Part shown: one piece after another, positions 25,010-35,763 of the stretch
Layout of the letters: every line of letters starts with the position of its first letter
Position numbering within the stretch: position 1 is the first letter of the stretch
DNA from: Bryoerythrophyllum caledonicum
Lineage: Eukaryota; Streptophyta; Bryopsida; Pottiales; Pottiaceae
DNA: 64,000 nt
Assembly (NCBI GenBank): GCA_963971425.1
Contig: OZ020520.1
Span: 12,957,807-13,021,806, forward strand
Direction: 5' to 3'
Notes under the pieces: generated by a model
What the model saw: only the letters and a program-made list of their open reading frames with translations
Told to the model about the DNA's origin: nothing
The model's database searches: none
Translations under genes and position numbers: made by a program

Positions 25010-26034
25010 AAAGGGGGATGTCCAATTTGATTGTTGTTGGCACCTTGCATGTCATGCACAACATTGGTAGCGCTCTATTCAACTTGGATGGACGCCCATG
25101 CTGGATCAACAGGGCCTTCCATTAGAACGCAATTTGTGCATGAATACAAGAACATCAAATAACAAATGAGATAATACCACTGACATGGAATTTGTGAGAC
25201 AAGCATGCCAATAAGATCAACAAGAAAGAGGATGATCTGTACCAAGAAGCGAAATTAGCCAATCACAAAAAAATCAGTTAATGAAGAAGGAAAACGTACC
25301 AGATGAGAGAGTGGCAGGAGTTGAACAATTTCCACCAGAGCACTCCATCTTATTCTGTGCCAGGGTTCACCACGTCTCTGAGAACAAGAGTGAGAGGAGA
25401 GCCAAGTTCCAAAAATTTGCCTTCAACCCTACAATAGCTCAAAGAGATCGCAAAGAAACTTGCTTCACAAAGCAAGAAAAATAGAAAGCAGAGTTCAACG
25501 CCAAAGAACTCCACTAAGATGTTGTGAAACCCTTGAAAACCTTCTAGAATTGGAATACGTACTAGGAGATAAGATATGTGAAGCAAACCAGATGTTATCG
25601 ACAATTTATGTCCCTCGATGCCTTGCTCAGTTGTCCAATCGTAGAAAAATCTTATTTCCAAATGCAAATGGTGGCTGCGGTAATGGAAAGACATGCCTGC
25701 AATAATGCCCAGAAGTTATTAAACATATAACATGGCGGCTGCATTCAAGGCAACCGTTATAAAAAATCTAACATGGCAATTGCATTCAAGGCAGCCGGCT
25801 TTTGACATTGAGTGAGGTTGCATGGTGCCTAGTGCCGCCAATACCACCGTTTGAATGGAATAGCCATAATATAAACTAACATTATTCCCCACACAACCTA
25901 CTGTTGAAACTCTACTGCTGGTCCATCAAATGAGCTGCACAGGTCATTAGTCTCCTTAGTTTCAACAACAATGATTGGTTAATATTCATGAGTCGGTGGT
26001 TGCAACATACTTGTGAGAATGATGGCTGGATCCT
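25010..26034. other. piggyBac element interior, no recognised gene
   Basis: No frame in this stretch resembles a protein family. It separates the transposase 5' exons from the captured gene fragments. Confidence 0.4.
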
Positions 26035-26411
26035 ACTTGGAATGCTTCAGAACACTCCAGAGAATGCACCGGGAGGCTGGATCCAGTCCAGTGCTCGGCT
26101 CATCCATAAACACCACCTGCAGGAAATTGGTCATCAATCAACCTTTATTCTTTCTATGTGTTGCGTCAATTCAAAGAAAGACCGACATACTCATTATACA
26201 CAAGGAAAACGACGCTCTTTACTGTGATTAATATTAGAGTGTTTTTCATCAAAGCTGACAAATACAAGCAATAGGCTTACTTGTGGGTTGCCAATCAAGA
26301 AGATTGCACAGCCAGCCTTCATTTCATGCCACCTGAGTACCTCCCAAACTGATGATCAGCCACTCCATTGTCCCATAGATTCACGCTTCTCATGGCGCTT
26401 TCAACAGCCTG
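26035..26411 (-). pseudogene. ABCA-family transporter fragment (signature and Walker B region)
   Basis: A minus-strand exon (about 26411-26281) reads AVESAMRSVNLWDNGVADHQ, followed by FGRYSGGMK. This is the ABC signature region of plant ABCA half or full transporters. The next codon is TGA where the family has Arg, followed by a frame slip. A second exon (about 26118-26035) reads [16 protein letters not shown], the Walker B and D-loop. Acceptor and donor sites bound both pieces. No transmembrane domain or Walker A is recognisable here, so this is a small captured and decayed piece of the nucleotide-binding domain. Confidence 0.8.
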
Positions 26412-26811
26412 TAGGACATAACAATCAACCAGCATGAAGTCATTACAAGTTCCTTTGATCACTTTCAAGAGGAGATCATGAGTATTACTGTTACAATATT
26501 TGTAGCTTTGGTGGTATTTAGGAGTTTGGTTGGCCGTTACTCCACTCACATTGGTAAGTTCTGTATCTTTCAAGTTCTTCAAGCGACCATGAACAGAAGA
26601 AGCTTCCGGCTGATCAATTGCCCCCAGAAGTAAACTGTATGTAGAGAAAAATACCAACTTTTATCATAAACTCTTGTCATTTCCCCATATCTGCATACTC
26701 CTAATATAGAACATCATCACATGCACTCTGGCAACTGTTCCGAGATTCCAACTTAGGGTCAGCCTCAATGCACATGAATTAATCCTAGTTGGATACGCTT
26801 ACCTGTCCAAC

Positions 26812-27616
26812 CTAGTAGTACATTGTGGTCTGCGCATCTTGTTTCATGGCACTTCCTATGGAGGAGAAAAGCCCAGCTGCTTGCGTTGGCAGCATGTCAC
26901 CAAACATAGAAATCCCTGCAGCGCCTTTGTCTTTGAACCGGCCTACTTGCGCCTCAGCGAGCACCTTGCTGAACGTTCCCTCTCCGAACTTGCTTCCCAC
27001 TTGTGAAACACACCAAAACATCAAATCATGTTCGAAATGGTCAACGAAATCTTCACAAGACAAATATCTTAAAGAATGATTACAACGTACTAAACATTAT
27101 AATTTACTAATTATCATTGTCTCTCTGAGGGTGGATTATACTGAAAAGAATAAACGGGGAAAACGTAATATTCAGAGAGAATATTTGTGTAAAATCTTGT
27201 TCATGATATGCTTCTGCATATTCTTGGCTCTATAAGAAAGAAAGTAATTAGGAGCTACGTTTCAAATACACAAGTTGCCATGTATAAATTAGAATCAACC
27301 TTGGCCATTGACATGCAGGTGTCTTTTCACCTCATTTCGGGTTAGACTTGGTACTGGTTTATTGTGAAATATCTGTGCATACATAAGACCCTAAAACTAC
27401 ATCCATACACACAAAGGAAACACTTACCCCCATGAGTTGTTGGAGCAGCTTGGCAGATCCTTGAGAATTTTGAGACTGTGAGTTAGCGAAGGAAAACGCA
27501 GATGCATCGTCACTGTGCAATGATGCCCTCCAAGCCGCATCGTTACCTCTTGTGACGGGGTTCGTCGAGACTTGAGTGGAGATGCTTTTGTAACTGAGAA
27601 CAAAGGGGCACTGCAA
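26812..27616 (-). other. unidentified open segments between the ABCA and DHAR fragments
   Basis: Two minus-strand segments (27616-27424, containing NDAAWRASLHSDDASAFSF, and 27063-26812, containing GRFKDKGAAGISMFGDMLP) have exon-like composition and plausible splice borders. I do not recognise them. They may be the N-terminal part of the captured ABCA gene or yet another captured gene. Confidence 0.35.
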
Positions 27617-27969
27617 TTCAAGCGCGAAGAAATATTATTAGAAAGAGTCTCCGCAAAGTTATTCGGGCATAAGAGGAACCCTTAAGCGTTACACCTAAAA
27701 TAAATGATGAGGTTTTAAACTTAGAGATCTTTTCTAATGACTTTACATGTCATATGGAGATATTACAGAGCATGAAAAATGCATCACTTGAAGTATGCAA
27801 GTTGATTGTGCAGTAAGGCAACAACTGGTTATGTTTATTATCTGAAATATACTCTTCCAAATCCAGACAAAAAAGAAGCCAAGGATAGTATAATTGATAT
27901 ACCCAAAAGCAGTACCTGATAGAAAGGTAAGTGAAACGCAGGACTGTTGCAGACATGTTGAGTGTGTGT

Positions 27970-28685
27970 GTCTTCCTTGCTCGAATCGTCTGCGTTCTTG
28001 CTCTTCAGGTACTTCGTGAAAGCTTGGAAAATGTTCAAGCCTCTGTCAATCCAAGGAATCAGTGAGAATAACGGGCTACTACTCATGTAGATACAAATTA
28101 GAATGATATTGTGGCTTACACTTGTTTCAATTCTTGGGGAGTGGCCAGAGAGACCTCGGGGTACTTCGTTTCAAGGTGCTCAGCAATTTTGTCCGAGTCT
28201 TGGATCTAGTCTTCCCCGTCCCGAAGCACAAGCACCAAGCCTTTGGGATTTTTCTGCATGAACCTGCAAATGATTTCCCCCAAAACTGAAACCATTTCCA
28301 TCACATGGTAAAACCACCACATGAAACGATGCAGAATACAGAATACACCAGTCAGGCTTGTTTTCTCCCTCTTCAATGTACGTAGCCGCGTACAGCAGAT
28401 TCTTCTCTGCACACAACAAACGCAACATGTGAGCATAATGTAGACTTTGGCAGAAAAATGGAGGTCCAGCCCAACATAAATACCTTCTAACTCCATGTAA
28501 ATCCGCTGCAAGAATGGGCCTGCAACCTCAAAATGGGTCACCGCAGAGAAACTCACCTCAATAGAAAGGAAAAGGAAAACAACAACAACAACCACCACCA
28601 CTTGAATAAGTTGGAACTCACAATCGCCTCGCTCCTTGCTGGGGCTGCCGGATTTTTGTGGAACATCGGTATGAAGACATTTCAG
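27970..28685 (-). pseudogene. dehydroascorbate reductase (DHAR, GST superfamily) gene fragment with introns
   Basis: Five minus-strand exons splice in phase: 28685-28622, 28519-28484, 28406-28349, 28263-28120 and 28042 to about 27975. The joined frame has SPSKERGDC then PFLQRIYMELEEKNLLYAA. That is the GDCPF glutathione-thiol site region of DHAR, with the catalytic Cys followed by Pro-Phe. ENKPDWFMQKNPKG, SDKIAEHLETKYPEVSLATP and IFQAFTKYLKSKNADDS follow. The first codons and the whole C-terminal helical domain are absent. A TAG interrupts GED(stop)IQDSDK, where Trp is expected. Because introns are retained, the fragment was captured as genomic DNA, not as a retrocopy. Confidence 0.85.
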
Positions 28686-28930
28686 CTGGATCAGGGAGCC
28701 AAAAAGCATAGCACAACTTTGATAATACCGTCGCTCTTGCTCCCATAAATATGACTCATTTCTGCAGTAGCACATAAATCAGAGCTCATGAGATCTCAAT
28801 CTCTACTAAAAACAACAAACCCTGAAATTCCAAAAATCTAAAAACCCCTACATATGCAAGCTCAACCTGAAATGAAGGTGAAAAGACAAAAAGCATAGCA
28901 CAGGAAGATTGTCAAAAATTTGCCAACGTC

Positions 28931-29580
28931 ATGTTGCAATGTTTAAGCTTTTCCTCGTCATTTGCTGGACCAATGGACCTAAGTGTGTTAAGCACGGCAT
29001 CAAAATTTTCACCCCTCTTGACGATATCTGATCTCAAGACAGGCACAGAGGATGATCCTCCAATAACGTCCAAGAAGCAAAAACATCAAAACCTGGATAA
29101 GGTTGTACCTGTAAAGCTGTTGCCACGCATGCCACCGTGGCTGTTACAGAATGCTCAAAGAGTCTACAAAGCTCTTGCGAGTATCATCAGGCTTGTAGGT
29201 CGAGCAGCTGGCTCTGGTAAATCTCAATCTTTTGTGCTAAATACCTATATAATAAATGCATTTTACTAAAGGTTGAAAAGCTTTGAGTCTGTAGATAGTC
29301 ATGGGGAACCTGCTTTGATGCGTGTGGTGGAGATCCTCTTGGAATCTTTACAACAAGCAGCGAATGAGCTCCATGAGCAAGCATCTCATAGCTCGGACGG
29401 TGGCTCTAGACAACCACAACGTGCATCTGCCGCATCAGTTTGCGTTCTCAGTGAGCTTGTGTATAGTACCTCAGAGGTATGGACTGATGAACTCGTCAGT
29501 CTCTTTGGTGGTCGATCATCCAAAGATCATTATGAGAAATGGCAGTTCGAGAATGAGACTGAAGTAATTCACTACAGAAT
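28931..29580 (+). pseudogene. possible TTI1-like HEAT-repeat protein fragment
   Basis: Plus-strand frames 28931-29217 and 29271-29580 are bridged by a plausible 53-base intron (GGCTCTG|GTAAAT to CTAAAG|GTTG). They read QRVYKALASIIRLVGRAAGSG and SAASVCVLSELVYSTSEVWT. This recalls the plant TTI1 (TELO2-interacting protein 1) segments around its ILRLVG and CILNE motifs. The fragment has no start and runs into low-complexity sequence. It points opposite to the DHAR and ABCA pieces. The family call is tentative. Confidence 0.4.
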
Positions 29581-30749
29581 AGAGAAACTCCAAACCAATC
29601 ACGCAACAACCACTCACAAAGGCTTCCACACATCCGCCTCACCTCAAACAAACCACACAAACAGCCACAATACTCCCTTTCTTCATCTCCAACAAGATAC
29701 TGCCGAAACTATTCAGCGCAACCCTATCCAAACTGGCCCCTCTCCATAAGAGCATCAAAGAGAGCATCAAACCTTTGACCATCCCAGCAATCAACCCCAA
29801 CATATTGACCTGCACACTGAGAATACTTCCGCCGAAATGCTTAGATCGATGCCTCCATGCTCAGCGCCTTCAACTCCACAGTATTCCACGCACGACGTCG
29901 CCCTAATCCGCCACAGCTCCTCCGACGGAGGCTTCTGCCACTTTTGAGGGTGGATGTGCATGATCTTGACTCGTGCCTTGAACCGCAACGCTCCGACAAT
30001 GGCATCGATCATGTTCATCGCATTGAACACCACCACCTCACCGCAATAGCGTCGACATGATCGAATGTAAGCGTCGACACGATCAAGTGTCTACTCTTGT
30101 TTGCTCAATCGCACCGGAGCCAGCCCGTCAATATTGTCGAAGAACATATTGAAGAGTGCATTGGCTAAACATCTCTTCACCACGCTGCCAGCTCCCGCCG
30201 CAATGCTCTTCACCACGCGAGATAGGGTTTGGCTATGGTGTATACACAGCGCCAACAAGCACTTTTAAATTTTGAGCTTCTCGTTCGGAATCAACCCTAA
30301 TTGCAAGCACGATCCAAGAGCAAAGCCACCATCGAAGAGCGCATGGGGTAAGCAAATCGGACTCACCCACCAAAGGAACCGCTCAAACCCCCCAACCTTT
30401 CGACACCCTGGAAGAGAAGACGATTACAACAACAAAACGTTGCGAACCTCACATTGATAAAATACACGCTCGCATGACTCGCGCAAACTGGATGACTTCT
30501 GTATGCCAGACTGTCTTTTCTTTTGTTGTCTCTCCAGCACATCTTTTTGCGTATGAGTTTAGAAACGGCCAAATACGGACCGTAATTCGTGGCCACAAGG
30601 CGCACCAATTGTCCAATGCCCACCATTTTTGGTTGTGAGCATTCACAAATACATTAGCTAGATCTGAACCTCATATTGGAGATTTCAATTCCTGCGGATT
30701 TCATGCTATAGCCTATATTCTACCTTGAGCGTCCCATTTCGAGCTTCGT

Positions 30750-30762
30750 GGGCGTTAAAGGG
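30750..30762 (-). repeat. right 13-bp terminal inverted repeat of the piggyBac element
   Basis: GGGCGTTAAAGGG directly precedes TTAA (30763-30766). All 13 bases are complementary to the left end. Confidence 0.88.
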
Positions 30763-30766
30763 TTAA

Positions 30767-31672
30767 AGCCTGTAACAACTTCACACCAAAAACACTTCAA
30801 AATTGTTGATTCTAGTGCGATGAGCAAGGAAGGAAATAAAACCTTATGTTTATCCTTTTGACCGTAGGATCTCCATGAAGGCTTACTAAGTAACATACTC
30901 ACCAAGTTTCATACACTTTGACCGCACGGATTGAAAGATTGTAGTGTTTGAAGTCAAGAAAAGGGTTCATTTTCTTCCTTGTGTTGAGTGGATCAGCAGA
31001 CTTTGACTTCACTTGGTATTAGATTTTTGCACTACACAAGGTCTATATCTTTTACCATTGTGTTGAGCATGATGTTGGTTCCCGATACAACAATTTTTAG
31101 AGGTAGAGAAGGGGTGTAGCATATTCAATACAAGTATGCAAGGAGTGGAGGTTCAAAAATTGTCAACTCATAATTTATTTTTGTGAGAATTTAATATGTT
31201 TTAGAATGATAATCTAAATGGTCAATTAGAAGGTTTACAGCACATATTGCTATAGAAAAAAAATAAAATGAAAAATATAAAGATCTCTAGGTTTTATGAA
31301 AAAAATATGAAGTTTTTTTCCCCGCTTGCTTGAAATGTGTACAGGATGTGTTAAAATGTTTTTTTACACTAAAGACAAGAATTTTTTTTGACATCTTCAT
31401 AGAACGTAATATTCTCTGCATGTATGGAAAATCTCAATGTCAATAGAGACTTCTAGCAAAATTTTGGAGCTGCCTGGAGTCCCGATTTCTAACTTTGAGT
31501 GGTACTAACTTTCAAACCATGAATCCAAAAATAATAATAATAATATCTCCATGGAGCTCTTATTGGGGAAAATTTATTATAAGAGTTTAAAGAAAAAAAA
31601 ATTGTTTTTGAATTGTAGGAACCTGCCCAAAATCCAAAATATACGCCCGACGTACACTTGGGCTCTCAGGGG
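30767..31672 (+). mobile_element. TTAA-flanked MITE, copy 2
   Basis: Its body matches the copies at 48759 and 50456 in the same orientation, starting CACACCAAAAACACTTCAAA near 30782. The right end GGGG is followed by TTAA at 31673-31676. The left end is degenerate (AGCCTGTAAC instead of CCCCTAAGG) and abuts the 13-kb piggyBac element at a shared TTAA. Noncoding. Confidence 0.75.
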
Positions 31673-31676
31673 TTAA

Positions 31677-32213
31677 AACCGGCTGGCGATCCAATACTGC
31701 TCCCTTTTATACCCCTCCTAGATTCTAAGAAGAGAATGTAGCCCATCTTTACATGACTTATGCAATGACGAATGAGTTCGTAAGTGTTGTGATGATCGGC
31801 CACAAGTCTAGGAAGGGTATAGAAAGGGAGCAGTATTGAGTCGCCACTCGGTTTTGGATTATCCTACCTTGTCTGGAGGTGGATTGGCTTCGTTCATGGA
31901 GTTTGTAAAGCATCTCTGCATATTTGCCATGGGCTCCTAATACACTTAGTTATAAGCAAATATGGTGTCGGTTGATGGATGTGGTAAAACTTAGTAGAGG
32001 TTAAAAGTTAGTAGTGGGTTTAATCCTTGAACGTCAGTTGAGAACCATATCTATAGGCATGTGTTTTTTCTCTATAGAATATTAAAAAATAATGTGTTGA
32101 AGTTCAGTAAGACATATACCTTTTGATTAAAGGTTCTTCAACCAATATCTTTTTTTTGTAAGTGATTTCAATCTCTGAACCTTATCAAGTTCAAATATGA
32201 CACCATATGTATG
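31677..32213. other. intergenic, no gene seen
   Basis: AT-rich sequence between MITE copy 2 and the LTR. Nothing identifiable. Confidence 0.5.
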
Positions 32214-32586
32214 TGTCACGGACATACCTTAAAAGACACGTTAGAAAGTCTTAGAAGACTCTAGAAGATTCTAGAAGACTATAGAAGGCTCTATAAAACG
32301 TTAGAAGACTCTAGGAGACTCTAGGAAGTTGTTAGAGAAGCTTCGTAGTTTTTAAGAAGTTACTGGAGAAGCTTCTTAGATTGTGTGGAAATCCCTTGAG
32401 AAGCTTCCATAAGGGCTTTACGCCAACAGTATAAATAGGAGTCGAGGCTGAAGATGTCTTCAGTCTCGACAACTCACTCTAGTGGTCTAGTCAAGGCCTT
32501 CTTGTACCTTGTTCTAGTTTTTGATCTAATAACAAGTTAACTCTCTCTCTTGACTTCAATCCTTGTTCTGAGTTTGGTCCCTGACA
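32214..32586 (+). mobile_element. LTR retrotransposon long terminal repeat (5' LTR)
   Basis: A 373-bp block opens TGTCACGG and closes CCCTGACA, giving the TG...CA ends of an LTR. It contains an array of AGAAG(A/C)CTCTAGAAG-like short repeats (32240-32340) that look like enhancer elements. A TATA box (AGTATAAATAGGAG, about 32428) is followed by a pyrimidine-rich leader. An internal region with an ORF start follows at 32862. The matching 3' LTR is not seen in this window. Confidence 0.65.
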
Positions 32587-32861
32587 GTTTGTCGAGACTG
32601 TCTTCATCTTCAATATCAGAGTTAGACTTTTCTTGGAGAGTGTGGATCACCCCTCTTTTTGCAAAGTGCATTAACGCATTAGGAGTTGCAGATTGCTCTC
32701 TTCTAAATTGATATTTCTTTCTTAACAATATTAAAGCTTTATTTTTTATGAAAGAGTGGATCACCCCTCTCCTTAAAAGTATTAAGGCGTTTTAGAGGTT
32801 GCAGATTACCCTCCTCTAGACCAATACTGTGTTTCTTTAGATTCATTTTTTTTCTTTCAGA

Positions 32862-32957
32862 ATGATTGGAGGTCAAGATATCAGTATGAATGAAACTTCT
32901 AAGTCCAAGTTAGACGCAATCATGAACGCTCTCGTAGCTTTATCAACTAGAACTACC
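32862..32957 (+). CDS. retroelement ORF start (gag-like), truncated by the bacterial junction
   Basis: ATG at 32862 opens about 31 codons with plant-like AT-rich composition (SKLDAIMNALVALSTR). At about 32957 the text switches, without stop or gap, to GC-rich bacterial coding sequence in the same frame. The short N-terminal helix is compatible with a gag start but has no diagnostic motif. Confidence 0.4.
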
Positions 32958-33461
32958 GCCAAGGACGACGAGATCTGGGTCTACTTGCCCGCGCTGAAGA
33001 AGCCGCGTCGCCTTGCCAGTAACAACAAGAAGAGCAGTTTCGTTGGCACTGACCTGTCCTATGGCGACATCGTCGGCCACAAGCCGCAAGATTGGAACCA
33101 CAAGCTGCTTCGTCAAGAATCGCTCGACGGGTCACTGACATATGTCGTCGAGTCACTGCCTGCCGTTGCCGCGGTCGCATCCGACTCAGGGTATTCGAAG
33201 CGGGTGAGCTGGGTCGCCAAGGACAGCTTCGTCGCGGTCAAAACCGACTTTTTTGACACGGCTGGGGCGTTGTTGAAGACGGCGACGAGTTCAGAGCTCA
33301 AGCTCGTCGATGCGAACAAACAGAAGTGGCAGCCGATGTTGGTGCAAGTCAAGAATTACCAGACAGGACACAGCACGGCGGTAAGGATGGAGAAGTTCGA
33401 GGCAAACACCAAAGTCGGTGACGAATATTTCTCGGTCCGATACCTGGAAAAGGAAGAGTAG
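32958..33461 (+). CDS. bacterial outer-membrane lipoprotein-sorting (LolA-like) protein, 5'-truncated
   Basis: From AKDDEIWVYLPALKKPRRL the frame matches the LolA-like family found beside RND/MMPL exporters in Proteobacteria. Diagnostic text includes RRLASNNKKSSFVGTDLSYGD and the C-terminal TAVRMEKFEANTKVGDEYFS. Signal peptide and roughly the first third are missing, replaced by retroelement sequence at the junction. It ends TAG at 33461, five bases before the next ATG, in a bacterial operon arrangement. Codon use is GC-rich, unlike the flanking plant DNA. Confidence 0.8.
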   Translation, partial: AKDDEIWVYLPALKKPRRLASNNKKSSFVGTDLSYGDIVGHKPQDWNHKLLRQESLDGSLTYVVESLPAVAAVASDSGYSKRVSWVAKDSFVAVKTDFFDTAGALLKTATSSELKLVDANKQKWQPMLVQVKNYQTGHSTAVRMEKFEANTKVGDEYFSVRYLEKEE

Positions 33462-33465
33462 AGCG

Positions 33466-34704
33466 ATGCGCTCTGTCTGCGCCGCGGCCGCCGCTGCGGC
33501 CGCCGTGCTCATCGGCAGCTCTCCGACAGTGAGCTTGGCTCAGGGCACGCCATTTGGTGAATGCCGCGCAGGGTACTGGTCGTCCAACCGGAACCTTGAC
33601 GACGAAGATGGCGCGCCGAAGGCAACTTGCTTCGTCAATTGGAAGCCAACGCTATCCCAGGGGGTGCGCCTGGGTTTCAACGCGCAAGCGGGATGGCAAG
33701 ACACGAGGGATGCCAACAGCTCAAGTGCACGGGTCCGCGAGGGCTTCGTCGAGTGGGAAACAGGCGCGTGGACGGCCCGCTTTGGCCGGCAAATCATTGC
33801 TTGGGGACGCTCCGATCGGGTGAACCCAACAGACAGCCTGTCGCCGCGCGATTTCACGTCGCTCGTCGCCGAGGACGAGGAGCAACGTCGCGGCATCGAC
33901 TCGATGTTGCTGCGCTACCAACTGGACGATGCGCTCTCACTCACTGGCATTGTGGCCAAGTTTGAGCCGCATCGAACGCCGCAGGGAACGCTGCCACCCA
34001 ACCTGATCCGAGACTCAAGGCCCGATCGATCAGAGTGGGGAGCCAAGCTCGATCACACAGGCAACGGTTTGGACTGGTCGCTGTCGTACTTCGACGGGTA
34101 CGACCGATACTCGCGTTATTGGGCGCAGCCTCTGTCTCCCACGTCTGTTGTTTTTCGTGGCGCACACGAGCGGGCTCGGACCTTCGGGGCTGACTTCGCG
34201 ACCGCAGCAGGCGCATGGACGCTACGAGGTGAATTTTCATACTCGCAGCTGGCGCTTGACTGCACTGGTTTTTGCGCCCTGCCAAAACGCAGAGTCGCAC
34301 GCGCAGTGCTCGGCGTGGATCGCGGCTTTTGGGAGACAGCCAATGTCAATGCCCAAGTCTTCGCCGTCAAGCGCAGTTACCGCGAACCAACCTCAGCCTC
34401 GGGGCTGCAGCAAGCGATCGCACTCGGCTTGGATCGGCTGAACTCGGAGTTCTCAGACTTGGAATGGGGTGCAACGCTGCGGGTCTCGGACACGCTGATG
34501 AACGAGCGTTTGAGGCTTGAAGTCTCTGGCATTGCTGACTTCACCAATCGCAGCGGTGTGGTGCGCCCGCGTGCAACCTATGCCTTCAGTGACGCGTCAA
34601 GGCTTGCCGTGGGACTCGACTACTTCAGAGGTCAGGCGCAATCATTTTTTGGTGTGCGCAAGACCAACCGGGTTTCTTTCGTTGAACTGGTCTTTGTGTA
34701 CTGA
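33466..34704 (+). CDS. bacterial outer-membrane beta-barrel protein (DUF1302-like)
   Basis: The 412-aa protein starts at ATG 33466, four bases after the preceding stop and just behind a purine-rich GGAAAAGGAAGAG ribosome-binding site. It has an Ala-rich signal peptide ending near VSLAQG. The mature part alternates aromatic and polar residues like a porin and contains FGRQIIAWGRSDRVNPTD, characteristic of the DUF1302 family. It ends in an aromatic C-terminal residue (VELVFVY) typical of Bam-assembled barrels. These proteins usually sit next to the LolA-like gene and an RND exporter. Intron-free and intact. Confidence 0.85.
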   Translation: MRSVCAAAAAAAAVLIGSSPTVSLAQGTPFGECRAGYWSSNRNLDDEDGAPKATCFVNWKPTLSQGVRLGFNAQAGWQDTRDANSSSARVREGFVEWETGAWTARFGRQIIAWGRSDRVNPTDSLSPRDFTSLVAEDEEQRRGIDSMLLRYQLDDALSLTGIVAKFEPHRTPQGTLPPNLIRDSRPDRSEWGAKLDHTGNGLDWSLSYFDGYDRYSRYWAQPLSPTSVVFRGAHERARTFGADFATAAGAWTLRGEFSYSQLALDCTGFCALPKRRVARAVLGVDRGFWETANVNAQVFAVKRSYREPTSASGLQQAIALGLDRLNSEFSDLEWGATLRVSDTLMNERLRLEVSGIADFTNRSGVVRPRATYAFSDASRLAVGLDYFRGQAQSFFGVRKTNRVSFVELVFVY

Positions 34705-34879
34705 ACGTCGTGCAACTGTAAGAACAGCACAGATCCAACGTTGTTCCTGATGCTGGGCATGCATCGCGTCGGATGTTTTTCCCCTGCTGCGTGAGGGAGA
34801 ACGCGCAGACGCTTGACTCTGCAGCTGCTACAGGTTTTCCAATCCATCATCGACGTGGCGCGATCCTGTGGAAGGCGAA

Positions 34880-35650
34880 ATGACATTGGATACTGCAGAG
34901 CTGTTGAAGACCACCCGCATTTTGGATTTTCAAGCGCCGAATATTCAGGCCCTGATCGCGCAAAGAGGTTGGAACGAGTTGGCGCGACAGGATGCTGCCA
35001 AGGCAATCTACGAGTTCTGCCGAGACGAAATCTTGTTCGGCTACAACTCCGACGCTGACGACATGCCGGCCTCAGATGTTCTTGCGGAAGGATTGGGTCA
35101 CTGCAACACCAAGACGAACCTGCTGATGGCGCTTTACCGCGCGGTTGGAATCCCTTGCCGACTTGAAGGCTTCACAATTCACAAGGAACTACAGAAGGGG
35201 GCGCTGACAAAATTTGTCTACTTCATGGCACCGAGCGAAATCGTTCATACCTGGACTGAGGCTTGGCTCGACGATCGCTGGGTTTCGCTTGAAGGTTTGA
35301 TTTTGGATGCGCGCTATCTGAAAAGCGTTCAGCAGCGCTTTGCGAGCTGCAATCATCCGTTTCTCGGCTACGCGCTCGCAACAAAGAATTTGCAGCGGCC
35401 CGCCACTGGTTGGACCGGTGGCGACACATTCATCCAGAGCGAAGGCATTGCAAGAGCATTTGGCCACTTCAACACGCCGGACGATTTTTACGCCGAGCAT
35501 CGCACCAATCTGTCAGGAGTGCGCGGGTTTCTGTACCGCAAGATCTTCTATAAGCAGCTCAATGCGAATATTGAAAGCATCCGTCAAGGAGAGCCGGTAA
35601 AGGGTCCCGTGCACGCCTGCCGTCATTCGGAGCGCCGAGGTAATGCGTGA
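34880..35650 (+). CDS. bacterial transglutaminase-like (papain-fold) protein
   Basis: 256 aa from ATG 34880, preceded by GGAAGGCGAA as a ribosome-binding site. The transglutaminase core motifs are present: EGLGHCNTKTNLLMALYRA with the catalytic Cys, then EIVHTWTEAWLDDRWVSLEG with the catalytic His and the following acidic position. No signal peptide. It is separated from the barrel gene by 175 bp, so it may have its own promoter. The substrate is unknown. GC-rich and intron-free. Confidence 0.85.
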   Translation: MTLDTAELLKTTRILDFQAPNIQALIAQRGWNELARQDAAKAIYEFCRDEILFGYNSDADDMPASDVLAEGLGHCNTKTNLLMALYRAVGIPCRLEGFTIHKELQKGALTKFVYFMAPSEIVHTWTEAWLDDRWVSLEGLILDARYLKSVQQRFASCNHPFLGYALATKNLQRPATGWTGGDTFIQSEGIARAFGHFNTPDDFYAEHRTNLSGVRGFLYRKIFYKQLNANIESIRQGEPVKGPVHACRHSERRGNA

Positions 35651-35763
35651 CCAGTCTGATGGACTCGACGTGAATCTGGCAGTCAACGATCGCACGGTCG
35701 TTCGGTGGCGAGTTTGAGGAAGATTGCAATGAGTCCCGACCTCGCAGGCCCGATTCAGTGTGC

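Larger units (their letters stand above)
17708..30762 (-). mobile_element. 13-kb piggyBac-superfamily element carrying host gene fragments
   Basis: CCCTTTAACGCCC at 17708-17720 is the exact reverse complement of GGGCGTTAAAGGG at 30750-30762. TTAA sits immediately outside at 17704-17707 and 30763-30766. A 13-bp terminal repeat with TTAA duplication is the hallmark of piggyBac. The element is 13,055 bp. It contains a decayed multi-exon transposase on the - strand (19592 to about 25009), a dehydroascorbate reductase fragment (27970-28685, -), an ABCA transporter fragment (26035-26411, -) and a possible TTI1-like fragment (28931-29580, +). Typical piggyBac elements are a few kb, so this copy is unusually long, consistent with capture of host sequence. 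The coding parts are broken, so it is not autonomous now. Confidence 0.85.

Noticed and set aside
29791..30060. Possible gene near the right end of the 13-kb element (MIDAIVGALRFKARVKIMHI frame)
   Set aside because: Open on both strands with no recognisable motif; could not be supported.
33480..34370. Several 80-120 codon frames on both strands over the beta-barrel gene
   Set aside because: High-GC shadows of the real frame.
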